Positions 23,791 through 37,563 are shown, numbered from the stretch's first letter. The stretch: 64,000 nucleotides of DNA from Hanleya hanleyi (GCA_036873755.1 JAVTVY010025057.1:52286-116285); one strand, 5' to 3'. The notes: a model not told the origin generated them from the letters alone. Made by a program: numbers and translations.

Positions 23791-24760
23791 ATAGACCTCT
23801 TAGAATGTTCCCCTGTAAACTGCACATATAAACAATTCTGTGGAGCCACAGGTATAACTACACATTTTCCCCCTTCACATGGAAAAGAATACTGTAAGTG
23901 ATTTATCATATTTAATAGTGCTGAAAATAATAGTTAGGGAGTTAAACTAATAAATTTATTAATTTAACCAGGGCATAATCTACTATTTTTCCAGGGGCCG
24001 ATAATCGGCCCCGTTCCCAAAGGATTTTTTCCCAATTTTCTGGAAGAAATTTCCCCAAAAAATAAAAAATCCCAAAATATTTACCATTTTGAAAATTCAC
24101 ATAAACGTTGGCGATTATTCCTCGTCATATTTGTATGTCATTGGACTTATAAAACGGAATAGGAAAGTTCCAAACTTCTTTATTATCAAACTACGGAAGC
24201 GCAACATCCGATAAAGTTTTCACAACATGTGGGCAGCGAAGATCGCTTGTTACAGTAGTTCTCGGAGGTCTTCGTTCTCCGTCCGGGGAGTCCCGAGCAT
24301 TATCGCTAAACTTCCGGTCTAGATCTGGCGAAGCGAGAGGGTAGTCTGACATCTTTGGCCACATCTATTCCACCGTATTCCAGGGGGAAAATCGGCTTGC
24401 GAAGGTTTCCCATACGTATTAATTGTTGCATTCATTTGGCAGAAAATAATATTAATTGATGATGGTGTAAAAATGGCCAATCATTGTGTAATCTTTACGC
24501 AAACATCATCGTTGTTGTTGCTGCACTGACGCTCAATGCGTTACCAACGGAGATTCATCAGGGGAGTTAACTCTAGCCGGCTCTAGTTATTTCTTTCATC
24601 CCATGGGCCATGTGTAACATTTAAAATTTAATTGTTTTCTTTTAAATTTTCTCTTAAAAATATATAAAACAGGGAATAATATTTAACAAATTTAACTGCC
24701 AGAAATGGGCTCGAATGTATTTCCAAAACCCCGAAGTTTCCGCGGCCTAGGCTGCTCCTG
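23791..24760. other. Non-coding DNA, possible degraded element
   Basis: A self-complementary GGGGCCGATAATCGGCCCC lies at 23994-24012, after CAGGGCATAATC, which resembles a hAT-type terminus. I found no matching right end, so no element is called. No gene is supported. Confidence 0.4.
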
Positions 24761-25056
24761 CACAGATTCTAGTGTCGAAAATTGGTCGAGTCCCGAGCAG
24801 GATTCGAACCAGTGACCCCCAGAGTAAGGCACCTAAGCACTATATCTCGGCGATCTAAACCACTCGGCCAATGGGCCTCCCACCAAAAAATAGGAGGTAG
24901 CAGACCGGTAGTCTTCAAAACGAACATACAGTACCCTTCTGATGGTCGTAATGACACAGCTCCCATAGCTAGCTGGAAATTAGGTGCATTACTCAGGGCG
25001 TCGCTGGTTCGAATCTCGCTCGGGACTTGACCAATTTTCTGCACTACAATCTGTGA
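24761..25056. mobile_element. tRNA-like foldback (inverted SINE-type pair)
   Basis: An imperfect inverted repeat. The left arm (24761-~24836, minus orientation) reads like a serine-type tRNA with an A-box-like TGGCCGAGTGG and a B-box-like GGTTCGAATCC. The right arm (~24980-25056, plus orientation) repeats TTAGGTGC, the GGTTCGAAT box and GCTCGGGACTTGACC. The left arm extends inward to an almost complete tRNA 5' half (to ~24882); the right one does not. It is not a functional tRNA gene: anticodon arm pairing is poor and the arms share an extended outer flank (CACAGATT / AATCTGTG). I interpret it as two tRNA-derived SINE copies in opposite orientation, or a genuine foldback SINE. Confidence 0.65.
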
Positions 25057-28000
25057 TCATGTAATCCCAAAATACTGCTATATGATCACTTTCTAAATGA
25101 CAAAAACATATCTTCCAATTTATTAATTTGTTTGAGGCATCAAATGACATCATCATGGATTGGAATGGGATGTCAAATGGAATCCTTATGGGGCTATAGT
25201 AGGAACCGTCTATGGAGGAAAGAGTTAAGGCCTGATTCTCTGGCAATAACATATGGGTTCCTTCCAGATTTGGCGTACGTGTTCCCGAGCATGGCCTGAG
25301 TGAGATAGCACAGAACCATTGCATCAGGTCCAACTACATGTAGCCTAAAATGTGTAATATCTTGTAGTATAGCCTAATTTCTTTGCAAATAATTCCCTGA
25401 TTTTTGCCAAACTTAGTATACACATTGTTCATCATAACCTGAGGGAAATCTTACACAATCATTGTATTTCATGTATTTTAGTTAGGTTTTATTTTGCTAA
25501 TTAGTAAAAAATATTCAAATGTGATTTTTGAGGGGAAATACATGTAATGTCCCGATTTCTCTAAAATTTGGCATTCATGATTTAGGGACAGCCTGGCTGA
25601 CAGGGCGATGTTATAGATTTGTTGCTCCTGCGCATATTAATGAGATCTTAATTACATAATTAGTTATATGTTGGTTCGAATACGTCACATGGTGAATAGT
25701 CGAGTACTGGTCAATATCTGCTTGTTAGTTTACTGACTGATCTGGTGGAAACAGTGTAGACTTGTTACCTTATCCAAGTAGACAAATCGTGTGAATGCAG
25801 TGCGTAGTTATTGAATTGAAACATTTTTACCACAGACCAATCTAGTTGGGGGTTTTCCCAAACCAGATGTGACTCGATACACATGTATGGTTCATTTGTC
25901 GAGGAGGTCTGACCAGTCTGTGGACACACTGTATAATTACATCTATGGCTCTCAATATTGTCTATCTGTGCCTCTATATCGAAAAAATACCAGATGTCTT
26001 ATTCTAGATGGCGCAGAAACAATATAAGATCGGCCATGTTTAATTACAAAAAGTGTGGGACGGTGTCGGTGTCCATGCAGGCCTACTTCACCATCTGTGG
26101 ACAAGAGGTCATAGTCACTGGACACGCTGGCTTAACGAGATTAAATTTTCTATCACGAATATGCTGATCCAACCAGGAACATGAATTTATTTGCATGGCT
26201 AACACATTGTCCAACCCTTTGTTCCAGTGACCAGTCTGATCGTATATGATAGTACCGTAAAATCTTCATTAAATTTGGCATTGTGCATTTGTAAAATAAT
26301 TCTCAACAATTTCCTGTCTGGATCGATATGGTGATCATTAGAAAATAAAATTTTGACTGATCGGGTATCAAATCCCAACTGCTTTCTGACTTTCTCTTGA
26401 AGAAAAGTTTTTGGCAAATTGCCTCATTATCCTTTCAAATTGATCTTATAAGTGTATAATATTGTACAATTTGGTTGATGCCTGTACATGTTTCAAGGGT
26501 TTTGACCAAGATTTGCCACAGTTTGCTGAAGTGATATCGAAAGATTTATGTTTGTTTATCTAAAATATCTTAGACTCATCTCTAATGTCAACTCCGTCTC
26601 GAAGAATTATATGTTATCGGCTGCTAATGGAAGAGTTCATATGATCCGGTATTGGCACAAAGCATTAGCCATGTTTTATGGGATCGGCAAATGTTCCTGA
26701 TGATCGTTGGTCGCCGGGATAAATTTCGGACTTGCCGTGAAATTATAGCCAAATACGAGAAAGCACACGGGGGGTTGCCTCATCAACTTTGACAGATTTC
26801 GGCAAATATGAGAAATCTGGTAGTCTATTAGTTTTGATTTGTCAATGGATTTGATGATCATTACAGCCAGCCTGTCATGACGGGTAACAGTCAGGAAACA
26901 GGATACCGATTTAAGGGAGCAATTTTCATCTTTGGGGCAGTTGTCCAAAGTCTGAGCATGTTTGGGTTTCACTGACCCGGAATCAATGCTCATGAATTTA
27001 CATCTGGATGTATCCATAGCTGTCACACTGAGTTTGAGTGGTTTATGTCCTGAGTAGATTTGGTCATCTAGCTAGGTAAACACTTTTTGTCCATGCATTG
27101 ACCAGCAAACTATTCCAACAGTCATAGGATATTGACATGGTTTGACCCATATCGTGTATCGGAATTGGACAGATCACAATCAAGCATGCACGAGTCCAGT
27201 TCACTCATTCAAATTTGATAAATATGCAATTTGATTGGCTGTGATGATGCATGAATTTGGTTGGCCATTTCATGACGATTGCGATATTTTATTATTTGAG
27301 GCTTCATTTTGTTCGAGAACAATTAGATTTAAAACATTCTGGTTTCACAGATGAAAGCTTGAATGATATTGAATGTTAATACTTAAAACTCATTTAAATT
27401 TTCAGCTTCCATAACTGTTGTTTGTGCTATGCGCCTACGATTTGTACATGCACTAGATTGACTTTAAGTTTATCTCTATCATAGTACATGTAAACATGCA
27501 GGCTTGATACAGGCTCCTTATTTCAACAGGGAGCTGTTTTTGGTTGTCTCGATATCGTGTTTCCGTGAAATACAGAACAGTTTGGAGAAGGAGTCGAGAT
27601 ACTTTCAGGTTTAACCAGAGGGGTGTGTAAGAGTGTTCTGCAGTCACTGATTCCAATTTACGCACCCTAAATATGCAGATTTAACATCGCAGAGATAGAA
27701 AAGCTACTCCCTGTTTCATGAAAACAAGAAATTTGCACACCCAAATCATCCATTTCTATCTAATACTATGCATGTAATTCCTTCCGGTTGCCGACTTACC
27801 ACTATTATGAAACCCTGACCTACAAGTACTAGGCCCTATGCTTAAAATCACCCTGTGAGGCTCATGGGGGTTGACACGCCCCAAGTCATATGGTAAGAAT
27901 ATAACGGCCTCAGCAACGTGAAGTCATACTTTCTCAGTCATCCTTATCCTACGTGTAGTTATATTTTCAATAAAACTGTAAAATTGTACTTCATTGAGGC

Positions 28001-31000
28001 ACAACTGAATCTTGGAACTTTACCCTGAAGTTCAATGAGCCAGTGGTGTTATTCCTGCACTTGCTGACATCAACTTCTCTCCAGAAAAAAAGACCTGACA
28101 TATAATTGGCTCAATTTGTTTCCATATTTCACTGCAGCTGCAGAAACATAAATTTATCTTTGCTTCCTGACCTGATAAGCGAAATTCTGAACACCAGATG
28201 TTCCACAATGTGTACCGTTTCCCAGATTCAAAAGTTACCCCCCTTAGTGTGAAAGGACCAACACTTCCTGACATAATTGGTTAGAATGTCAAAGATCATT
28301 ATTTGTAACCTGGAGCAAGCTAGCTCACTTGATGAAGAGTTTTACATTTTAATTGGTTGTCAACAGTTTTTACAGATTTTTTTTTGTTTTGTTTTTTGGC
28401 ATGTCTAATGACGAAGCAATGTTGATCTCCACAACTGGAATAATTGCTAACTCCTTCAAAAGACTGAGAAATGGAACCCCTTAAACTTAAAGGCAATTAT
28501 ATGTAGTGGGTGGAGGGCCTTCAGGGTATTGTTAGACCAAATGAAATAATGTATTTGGTTCTGGTTACCCAACCCTATATGAATGTTGAATTGTTCTACA
28601 AGTTGAGAGAGAGAGAATTACGGTTTAACGTTGCGTTCAGTAATATTTCAGCTACATCTGTATAGTGACGTTGAGCAAAGAGCAATGGCTTCAAATGGAG
28701 CACCTATTTTTTAGAGTAATGAAATGTTTTCTAGTCTATATCAATGTTTTAATAATTTATAATAATTTGTTTCAAAGAATAACAAAATAGAAAAATCATA
28801 TACGTACATTTGTATACCATAATTTTCAAGTGCATTGTCTTATTGTTTGACCTTACCATTGATCAGGTTGGGGTGGGGTGGGGGTTTTGTTGGGGGAGGG
28901 GGGGTGGAATACATGTACGTCAACATGGGTTAACTCTGTTGTAACAGAACTTTTTGTCCATATTTCGGTTCAGGAGAACAGAGGGTACCATGTGTAATAT
29001 GTGGGATGTTAACTCCAACATGGAGAATAGGGGCTAGCTGTAGTCCATGTTATGTGCAAGTGACCAGGATTCTACGCTAGTTCGCATTATAATATCTCCA
29101 ATATGCCATAGATCCACAAATGTGATGTCTTATTTACCCACTTTTGACATTCAGTGGATTTCCTTCTGCCAGTTGAGACTTTTTTCTACTGTGGGTCAAT
29201 ATTTACAGTAATAAGTCCATGCTGTAGAATATTGAAGGGTAATCTTTGCTCTGACAGTTTCTGTATTTGCTTCTATGTTTATACAGCTGCTGAAGTCAAG
29301 AAGGTAGCTGTCAATTTCATGGCTATTTTTTTTCCCCCTCTTCCTTATTCTTTGCCACTCTGACTATTTCTTTTCAGTTTTTCTCTATCCTCCCCCAACA
29401 CACACACCCAATTCTATCCCAACATTACTCCCCACAGAACAGATACCAGAATTTTACATATGAACTGAGCAAGAATTATTTTTTGCATACATGTAGATTG
29501 TCAACATTTTCTGCAATAATCTTGAAAAATATTTTATGCCTGTATCTGGTTAGATTTTAATTTGCCAATGATTTAATTCTAAATTCATATTCCCGCTTCG
29601 CATACATGTAATCATCTTAGCCAGGGGAAATGTCTGCAGTGGAGAATGTCCGTGTACCAATCGAGATATTGGGATTGAAGAACAATCAACAGCAACTGCG
29701 ATGAAATTTTTCGCAAATTGCATCTGTTACTTAAATTAATTTCTGCCACAATACAGGGATGTTCCAATGTATAGTCATCAGGTATTCATTAATTAAAATG
29801 TCTTAACAGATACATGTATGTTCATTGGATAAATACAGAGATTAAAGAATGAACGAGCACTGGGTTTATTAAAGATCTGTAAGTAACAGCCAACCCCAAC
29901 AGATACAACTTCTAACATGTGGTTGTCATTCATTCAGTCATTGCCAATTTCCCCAGTAATTCCCTGCTTGCTCATGGCTACATTTTCTGCCCCATTTGTT
30001 TTATGGGTATTTTATTGGGAATCCATGAGTACTGGAAACTTTTACTGACAACAGCCTTGTGTAAACTCAATTTGTGTGGTCTGACTTCCCAAAATAAAAA
30101 AATATATAGCTTAAATACCAGCATGGAGCCTAACTCAAGTCCTGCTAGTAAGCTCAGTGATATGGTACTACATTAGTAGACCTTGTCTTGCAATGTTTAT
30201 TTCAGAATGAACCTCAAAATCTATGCATTTTTGCATCAACAATTATGCATCTCCAATTTCCATTATTTCAAATGATTGTTTACATCTATACATGTACATC
30301 TTATATTTCATTCTTAAGAAGCCCAATAAACATAGAAATTGAAGAGAAAAAACTAAAATCTGCCCAGTTATACATTTTACTGATAGCATGGAGGTGAAAG
30401 TAAAAACAAATTGACTTAGAAGATTTGACGAATATTAATAATGTTTACTTTGCTACTGGTGAATTCTGTATAACAAATTTGCTCAACTGAATATTGCATA
30501 AGAAAATCTACATATCAAAAGTTATAATGTGCAGCACTTGGAATAAAACCACATGCATCTGTTATGTTGTTGACATAGAAACTCCATAAAATGTTTGATA
30601 GATGGGAAATGGATCAGTATTGTTGTGGGCGGAAGGAAGTTCTAGCCCTGGTGGTGGCCCTGTGAAGGACTTAATCCTGTCACATACTGTTAAGCCAAAA
30701 TATTAACATGTCGACAAATTTAACAGAAACATTGGGCTAACTTTGGAATGTGATAATATTAACTGTTTGTGTTCTGTTAACAGTTGACTCAGTACTCCAT
30801 CAGTCAGGTTGAAATATCCCCTATTTACTACACTTTTAATTTGCTGAAAAATGGTATTGGAATATCCATATATTTGTTAATAATGCTCCAATCTGTGTAC
30901 ACTCTGTTTTATATGACTCAGCATTGATAGCAGCGTTGATTTTGACATCAGTATGATAAAATTAAACTGGGAGACCATGAGTGGTCATCTATAAGTCATA

Positions 31001-32935
31001 CTTTAACTTTTTTTCGTCTCGGTATTTGTGGTCCCACATGACCTCTTGAGTTTAATTGTATCATGGTTCTTTGCACAGATAATGATACAAACAAACTTGA
31101 GATGTGCCTAAGAAGATGAGCTTGATGTCAAATAGCTTAAGTTAGTATTGAATAGCCCAATCTTTTATATGCACATAATATTAAAAAATATGAATTTCAT
31201 AAGATCCCTCATCAGCTTTCAGAATTTACCCAAGATGCTCCATTGGAAAATTCTGCATACAAGTTAACATGCAGTTATGTGTTGAATGCGTGAAATTTAG
31301 AAATAGTGTTTTCATAGGCATGCTCAATGGTTATTTTACGCACGGTTAGTTTGGGAAAATTCATAAACTTCCCTCACTAACATGGGATATAGCCGTGCTA
31401 AAACACTCAATAATTGCACGGATAGCAAGTTGTTATAGACACTTAATAAGTGTTATAGAATTAGGTTTAAACTACATGTACTACTCCCAATTAGATGAAA
31501 AATGTAACCCGCATGGCCACCATTTTGAATTTATCCAAGATCCTTTGCATGTTGAGTTCTATATGCCCCATCATGCCCGCTATTTGGAATTTAAATGTTC
31601 CGTAGATCTGCAGAGAATACACTTGAGTTGTGATTTGGAAATGCTTAAATTCATCAAATGCTATTTTACCCATAATTTTCACATACATGTAGAAGGTCAT
31701 GATATAATAAAATAAAAAATATCATTGAATAATGTTCCTCTGGGATACAATAGTAGCTCTGGTGGATTCATCAATATTTCCTGTCCAGAAATACTTTGAC
31801 CTAACTTTTAGTGAATAGCATTTTAGTTTCCAGTTGACATTTTAATAGGAGGCCCCCAGATACTCAATATACATTAGTCATTAACAAGTATTGTTATTAC
31901 TAAATGACATTTGACTAGCATAGCTGAGCAAAATAACAAAATTTTATAACATTTAGATAGTAGATTAGGTCATGCATATAACATACATGTAGGCTGTTCA
32001 TCACCTTTTTGCATAACATAGATATGACTGTTCAGTTGAGCATACGTTTTTCAAACGAAGTATTTTTACAGCCCCTAAGTGACTACCAATGCTAATTTTT
32101 TGGGGGGAGCATATTATGTTAAAAAAAATGCCAAACTTTAGAGGTTAAGGCAAATATGGGATTATTGCGGTCACAAATGTAATTGGGAAATCGCAAAAAT
32201 AACACAACTGTCTTCAGTATGGCAGACACTCTCTCTGTCATGGTATGGTTGGTCAGACTAACTATAAACAACCTTGGGTTTGATGGCCATCTTCAGATTC
32301 CCACCAATTTGATCATAAAATGAACTGTAACAATATGCCAATACAAATTACCAGCTTGGATTTGATGGTAAATTTTGAATATAGATCATTGAGCTCCACC
32401 AATATTATAAGCTCTGCAGTGAACATGTATTTGTATATTGCTCTGCCCATTTCAGCAGAAATACATAATTTCTATTCTAGCTTCAACTATATACTTCTTT
32501 GTCACTATATCTGACAATTCAATGATTGGATCACATTGACCTGTTTTCTCAGCTCCCACGAGAAATGGTCAAACTATGATATTAAAGAAATCTTCCGGAG
32601 AAATGAAATGAAATATTTGGCCAAGTTGTGAAAATGGTCAAGTGAAATGTGACATGAATGTCAATTCACTGCTTAATAGAGAATAAGTTTTTGTCCACGT
32701 TTTCTGTGTCAGTAGACTTGGTTGGCGGCAAGTCTCTCACCATGTACGTTCTATTGAGAGCATTTATCATTTATTCAGGCTCTTGTTTGAATCACGTTGA
32801 ATTAAAACCAGGCACAAACACAGTCTGTTCACCTGTGTATGACCCTCTTAGTTCCACACAATTTACCTGGAAAACATAAAGGAAGCTCCAGCTGTACATA
32901 GATGTACAAGTATTCATCTTGAGTATAAGGTTTTT
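25057..32935. other. Non-coding unique DNA
   Basis: Nearly 8 kb without a supported gene. The longest frames (116 codons minus at 26676-27026, 106 codons plus at 31395-31715) have no domain signature or splice context that convinces me. A G-rich run at 28867-28908 can form a G-quadruplex. The rest is AT-rich with many TACATGTA palindromes. Confidence 0.55.
28867..28908 (+). other. G-quadruplex-prone G-rich run
   Basis: At least five runs of four or more G separated by one to five bases (GGGG-T-GGGG-T-GGGGG-TTTTGTT-GGGGG-A-GGGG). Meets the usual pattern for a potential intramolecular G-quadruplex. No gene nearby to attach a function to. Confidence 0.6.
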
Positions 32936-33454
32936 ACCCCTCGGCCATTTGGCCTCGGGGGTATTGTCGTCGCCATGTACGTCCATCCGTTACCGCATTT
33001 TAGGCAAAAGCAGTTCAGACACAACCACCAAATTTTCAACACTTATTTATCTAGTGCTAAACCAGACGCCTATGGAAAGTGGCTCCCCTCGGCCCATATT
33101 TTACAGAGTTCTGCCCCTTTACAGATATATTAATTTCTATTTCTGTCCTATATGCCTGAATGTAACCAGCTATATCTGCAGAACTGTTTTTGGTATAGCT
33201 ACTATATTTTGGACACTTATTTATATCGGTTCTTATTTTACAGAGTGCTAAGTCGGACACCTATCGAAAGTGGCTCCTCTCGACCCATATTTTACAGAGT
33301 TATGCCCCTTTACAGATATATAATTTTTCTGTTTCTGTCCTATATGCCTGAATGTAACCAACTACCGGTATATCTTGATCATCCCACATAGAACTATCTC
33401 TTCCCCAATTCACACTACACATGGGTCTCAATCACTTGGGGAAAGCCGAGGGGT
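32936..33454. mobile_element. Hairpin-start TIR element, short copy (ACCCCTCGGC family)
   Basis: A 519 bp element starting ACCCCTCGGCC-ATTT-GGCC-TCGG, a terminal hairpin, followed by TATTGTCGTCGCCATGTACG. It ends in GCCGAGGGGT (33445-33454), the inverse of its first ten bases. It is flanked by T runs on both sides. Inside is a ~200 bp sequence in two direct copies (CAGAGTT-TGCCCCTTTACAGATAT near 33103 and 33293). The same ends bound the larger element at 54813-56316. Likely a non-autonomous Helentron/pearl-type element, a class call made by structure. Confidence 0.72.
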
Positions 33455-35427
33455 TTTGATTAGATCAATTTCATGTATATATTAGGAATAAAATTATTCT
33501 GGTCTGTGTCCATCAATTTAATGGATGTGCAATATACATGTAAACTGCTTGAAATGAAGTCTAAAACTTTCAGGTACTCCGACTTCCTCCACCAACCAAA
33601 CTGACTGTCACCATATGAGTGAAACAAACTTGAGTGTGACATTAATCCAAATTCCCTCCCTCCTCCCTAAAACTTTCACTTTACTCAGGGGTTGAAATTT
33701 TGAAAATAATCTACCTGTCAATCACTACAGCTCATCAAAACATTTTACCTGCCCCCTTTAAGAATTACCTGAATATGTGATCGTTGAAATTGTCAGTACA
33801 TGTAATTCAAGATTAATGAGAAAACCTACATGTTGCAATCCACCAATAAATTAATGACACATTGTCTCCATGCACTAATCAGCAGCTCTGTTTTGAATGA
33901 ATTTTGTCAAAGATATATTTTAAAACCAAAATAAAAAAAAAAATGTTGGCCACCTGTCATTGAAGATGGGTACGGTACATTATTTTTCTACCTGTCCCTT
34001 TCAATGATAATTTTCCACTTTACCAATGCACAAGCTTTAAAACTTTATTTTGCATAAATTATTTTGTGTTTACATGAAGAAGCCCAGAGTTTGCATTAAT
34101 GAAGATCCCACATATGAGTCTAAAACAGAATATGTAACTTCTATATATCTTTACATCAGTAGGTCAATTTCGTTTGTTTCTTTACTATATACATGTACAT
34201 TAACATGTAAACAACAGTGACTAAGATAACTTCATAGTAAAGATGCTTCAGAATCTTATACCCCTAACTTGTGTAAGAACTAATGTCTGCTGCCAAATAT
34301 TACATCAGAAAAACAGCCCGTTTATTTTGCCAGCTGTGTATATTCATCAGTGTTGTAAAAAAAAAAGGTGATCCTGTTTCTTGCCTGAGCTAATATTTCT
34401 CTAACCCTGTCAGAGAAAAGTCATCTCTGATGTGTCGTGAAATATCTACTTCAGAAAGTGATGGGTCAGAAAGAGTTGGTACAAATAGCTCACTTTTGAT
34501 AGTTGATACAAACAGCTCACTTTTGACAGCTTTCCAAAATGTCTGATCTACAGTTGCAATTTTTTTCAATGTGATCAGTGCATTGTTAAAGTTGCCCCAA
34601 CAATCACCTGTCAAATTATTATAGAGATATATTCATGGAATTTGTTTTGATGTCTTCTCACAGTGAAGCGTATTCACATTAATTATCTTTCAACTGTCAG
34701 GTTGTGACATTTCTAAACTTCAATAAGTACTGGATCTATTGTTCATAACTTCTCTGGTTCAATATTGTTTTTGTGTTTATTTTCATTCTTTTATTATTCA
34801 ACATGTAGTATTTTTCTAAAAAACCTCGGTAGAAATGTCTGAATTATGTTGTAGACATTATAACCGTCATCTGTTGATTTTGAGGTATGCCAATGCATTC
34901 AATTCTGTCAAACTGGCAGTGTTGTCAAAATCTTACTTGACACCCCTCTCATAAATGGGATAGTCCAATAACCTTTTCTTCTTTCCAAGCACTTGAATTC
35001 ATAAGAAATAGTTCTAGCAAAGAAAAATTTTAAACTTTTCATGCTATTTTAAAGACAATAATTCACATTACAGTATGATGCCCAATTCTGTCTTTATAAG
35101 GGAACATGTATAAATTACTTCAGCAATACAAACATGCATCAATCGGTGCATTTGTATCTCCTGGCAATTCTACAGAGCACATGTGTGTGTGAAAATCATT
35201 GACTTCCAAGATGCTTCCAAGAGTTGTCTCCCTTGATTGTTTTACAGAGAGAATGCAAGTGTCAATGGGTGCACCGAGTCAGTATGTGTGTGTGTGTGTG
35301 TTTAAGAGACTTCAAACAAGGGTGACCCTATTGCATTACATTGAAATTATCGCTGTGAAAAATGACATTTAGTTTCATCCAGGCTTGTATATACAAGCTT
35401 GTTTGCCATGTTCACGTATTGTAAGTT
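33455..35427. other. Non-coding DNA, possibly agrin 5' intron
   Basis: No gene seen. A CAGGGGTTGAAAT string at 33688 matches the end of the MITE at 37405 and may mark another degraded copy, but no clean right end was found. A (TG)n run lies at 35282-35300. Confidence 0.5.
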
Positions 35428-36720
35428 TTGTCTCTCTATTATTTTCAATCTCCATTTCCCAATTGTCCATCTTATTGTTCATGTCTCAAAACTTTTATCC
35501 CAGGTTATTGTACATATCTTGTAACCCCCATTTTCCTACCATTCAATGATTTATGTCATTTGTCTTTCTATTGTTCATTTCTTGTAACTTCCATCTCCCT
35601 ATTATTTCATGTCTTGTAACTTTCATCTCTCTATTGTCATGTCTTGTCTTAAAATGGCCATCTCCCTACTTCTCGCAACTTGTAACTTCCTTCTCCATAT
35701 TGTTCACATCTTGTAACTTCCGTCTTTATATTGTTCACTTCTTGTAACTTCCATCTCTCTATTGTTCACATCTTGTAACTTCCATCTCTCTATTGTTCAC
35801 ATCTTTAACTTCCATCTCTATTGTTCACATCTTGTAACCTCCATCTCTCTATTTTTCACATCTTGTAACTTCCATCTCCCAATTGTTCATGTCTTGTAAC
35901 TTCCATCTCTCTATTGTTCACATCTTGTAACTTCCATCTCCCTATTGTTCATGTCTTGTAACTTCCATCTCAATATTGTTCACATCTTGTAACTTCCATC
36001 TCCCTAATGTTCATGTCTTGTAACTCCCATCTCCCCATTGTTCATGTCTTGTAACTTCCATCTCCCTATTGTTCACATCTTGTAACTTCCATCTTTGTAT
36101 TGTTCACATCTTGTAACTTCCATCTCTCTTTTGTTCACGTCCTGTAACTTCCATCTCCCTATTGTTCATGTCTTGTAAATTCCATCTTTGTATTGTTCAC
36201 ATCGTGTAACTTCCATCTCTCTGTTGTTCACACCCTGTAACTTCCATCTCCCTATTGTTCATGTCTTGTAACTTCCATCTTTGTTTTGTTCACATCTTGT
36301 AACTTCGCTCTCTCTATTGTTCACATCTTGTAACTTCCATCTCGCTATTGTTCATATCTTGTAACTTCCGTCTCCCTATTGTTCATGTCTTGTAACTTCC
36401 ATCTCCCTATTGTTCATGTATTGTAACTTCCATCTATCTATTGTTCACACCTTGTAACTTCCATCTCTCTATTGTTCATGTCTTGTAACTTCCATCTCCC
36501 TATTGTTCATGTCTTGTAACTTCCATCTCCCTGTTGTTCATGTATTGTAACTTCCATCTCACTATTGTTCATTTCTTGTAACTACCATCTTCCTTCTGCT
36601 CACATCTTGTAATTTCCGATTGTTCTCTCTATTGTTCAAATCTTGTAACTCTCATCTCCCTGCTGTTCATATCTCCTTATTGTTCATGTCTTGTAATTAT
36701 CATCTCTATTGTTCATCTCA
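35428..36720. repeat. 31 bp minisatellite (~41 copies)
   Basis: A tandem array of a 31 bp unit of the form TTGTTCATGTC-TTGTAAC-TTCCATCTCCCTA. Copies differ at a few positions (CATGTC/CACATC, CCCTA/TCTCTA) and drift at both ends. It lies 250 bases upstream of the first agrin exon. Confidence 0.92.
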
Positions 36721-36970
36721 TTGTTATTCAACTTCATTGGTAATTTTATTTTCAATGTAGAATTTACATTTCAATGAATCTATAGTATACATGATATAGA
36801 AAGGCACATTATGCTATGTACAAATTTACATGTACCTCAAAAATATATGCATATGGAGTTGCTCAATAATTTGTGTATTTCTTTGATTATTCAATGATGC
36901 CATGTAAGAGTTGCTATCACTATGCGATGAATGTATTGTTTATATGTATTTTGACTTTGTATATTTACAG

Positions 36971-37183
36971 CTCCATGTCAGCGATACTTTTGTACCTTCG
37001 GCGCTGTGTGCATCGTGAACGATACAAACAATTCCCCCTACTGCCAGTGTATCGAACAATGTCACCATATATTCTCTCCCATCTGTGGCAGTGACGGTGT
37101 GACGTACGCGAGTGAGTGTCACATGAGGAAAGCCAGCTGCACAGATCAGAAAAGAATCCGTGTCCGACTTTCTGGCGCATGTG
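36971..37183 (+). CDS. AGRN: Agrin-like exon: Kazal/follistatin domain 1
   Basis: A single exon of 213 bp preceded by TGTATATTTACAG and followed by GTAAGT, phase 1 at both ends. It encodes one complete Kazal/follistatin-like module with ten cysteines (residues 3, 8, 14, 25, 27, 31, 39, 50, 57, 71). It shows the hallmarks CTFGAVC, CGSDGVTY and a closing G-x-C. Two N-glycosylation sequons occur (NDT, NNS; residues 17-22). Its pattern fits the first Kazal domain of agrin, a secreted or membrane-anchored heparan-sulfate proteoglycan that organises basement membranes and synapses. The next exon (49296-49532) fits the second domain. A different multi-Kazal protein is the main alternative. The reading frame continues past the exon only by chance. 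Confidence 0.85.
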
Positions 37184-37404
37184 GTAAGTATTTGGCTCTT
37201 CACAGTTGCTTGACTCTGATTGGATTATTAATCAGCCAATCACAGCTACATGTAGTTTCAATGTAGAGATGTACATGTATCAGTCCTTCCTAACTTGAAT
37301 GGAAAGAAAAGCTAGGAATTTAAGAAAAATCCTCTTTTTTCTTTTTTTAAATTAGAAATTAGAATGTGACAAATCTCTTCATCTCGAAAAGGACAAATAC
37401 ATGT

Positions 37405-37558
37405 CAGGGGTTGAAATGTTCACTAAATACTTACAGGACATTTGTCAAGAAATGTCTAGCATATAATTAAAATAGATGTTAACTGACGGAAAAACTGCAG
37501 GACAGTGCCAATTTTATGTCGGTCATGTCCTGCAAATAGATAGCAATTTCGACCCCTG
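37405..37558. mobile_element. 154 bp MITE with CAGGGG ends
   Basis: Starts CAGGGGTTGAAAT and ends ATTTCGACCCCTG, an inverted repeat with one mismatch in 13. Flanked by CATGT on both sides (37400-37404, 37559-37563). CAGGGG termini are usual for hAT-type elements, which normally duplicate 8 bp; a 5 bp repeat is shorter, and CATGT is so common here that it could be chance. Confidence 0.65.
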
Positions 37559-37563
37559 CATGT

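Noticed and set aside
23971..24760. CAGGGCATAATC start with a GGCCGATAATCGGCC palindrome, suggestive of a hAT element
   Set aside because: No corresponding inverted terminus located downstream.
24781..24882. tRNA-Ser gene on the minus strand
   Set aside because: B box and part of the A-box region are present, but the cloverleaf is imperfect and the copy is half of an inverted repeat with SINE-like flanks.
26676..27026. 116-codon minus-strand frame
   Set aside because: No recognisable domain or splice context; one frame of this length is expected by chance in AT-moderate DNA of this size.
33688..34015. Possible second CAGGGGTTGAAAT MITE
   Set aside because: Only the left end matches; no inverted right end or flanking duplication was found.
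35428..36720. Regular 31 bp repeats that might suggest a CRISPR array
   Set aside because: Units are contiguous with no unique spacers, and the context is an animal intron; it is a minisatellite.
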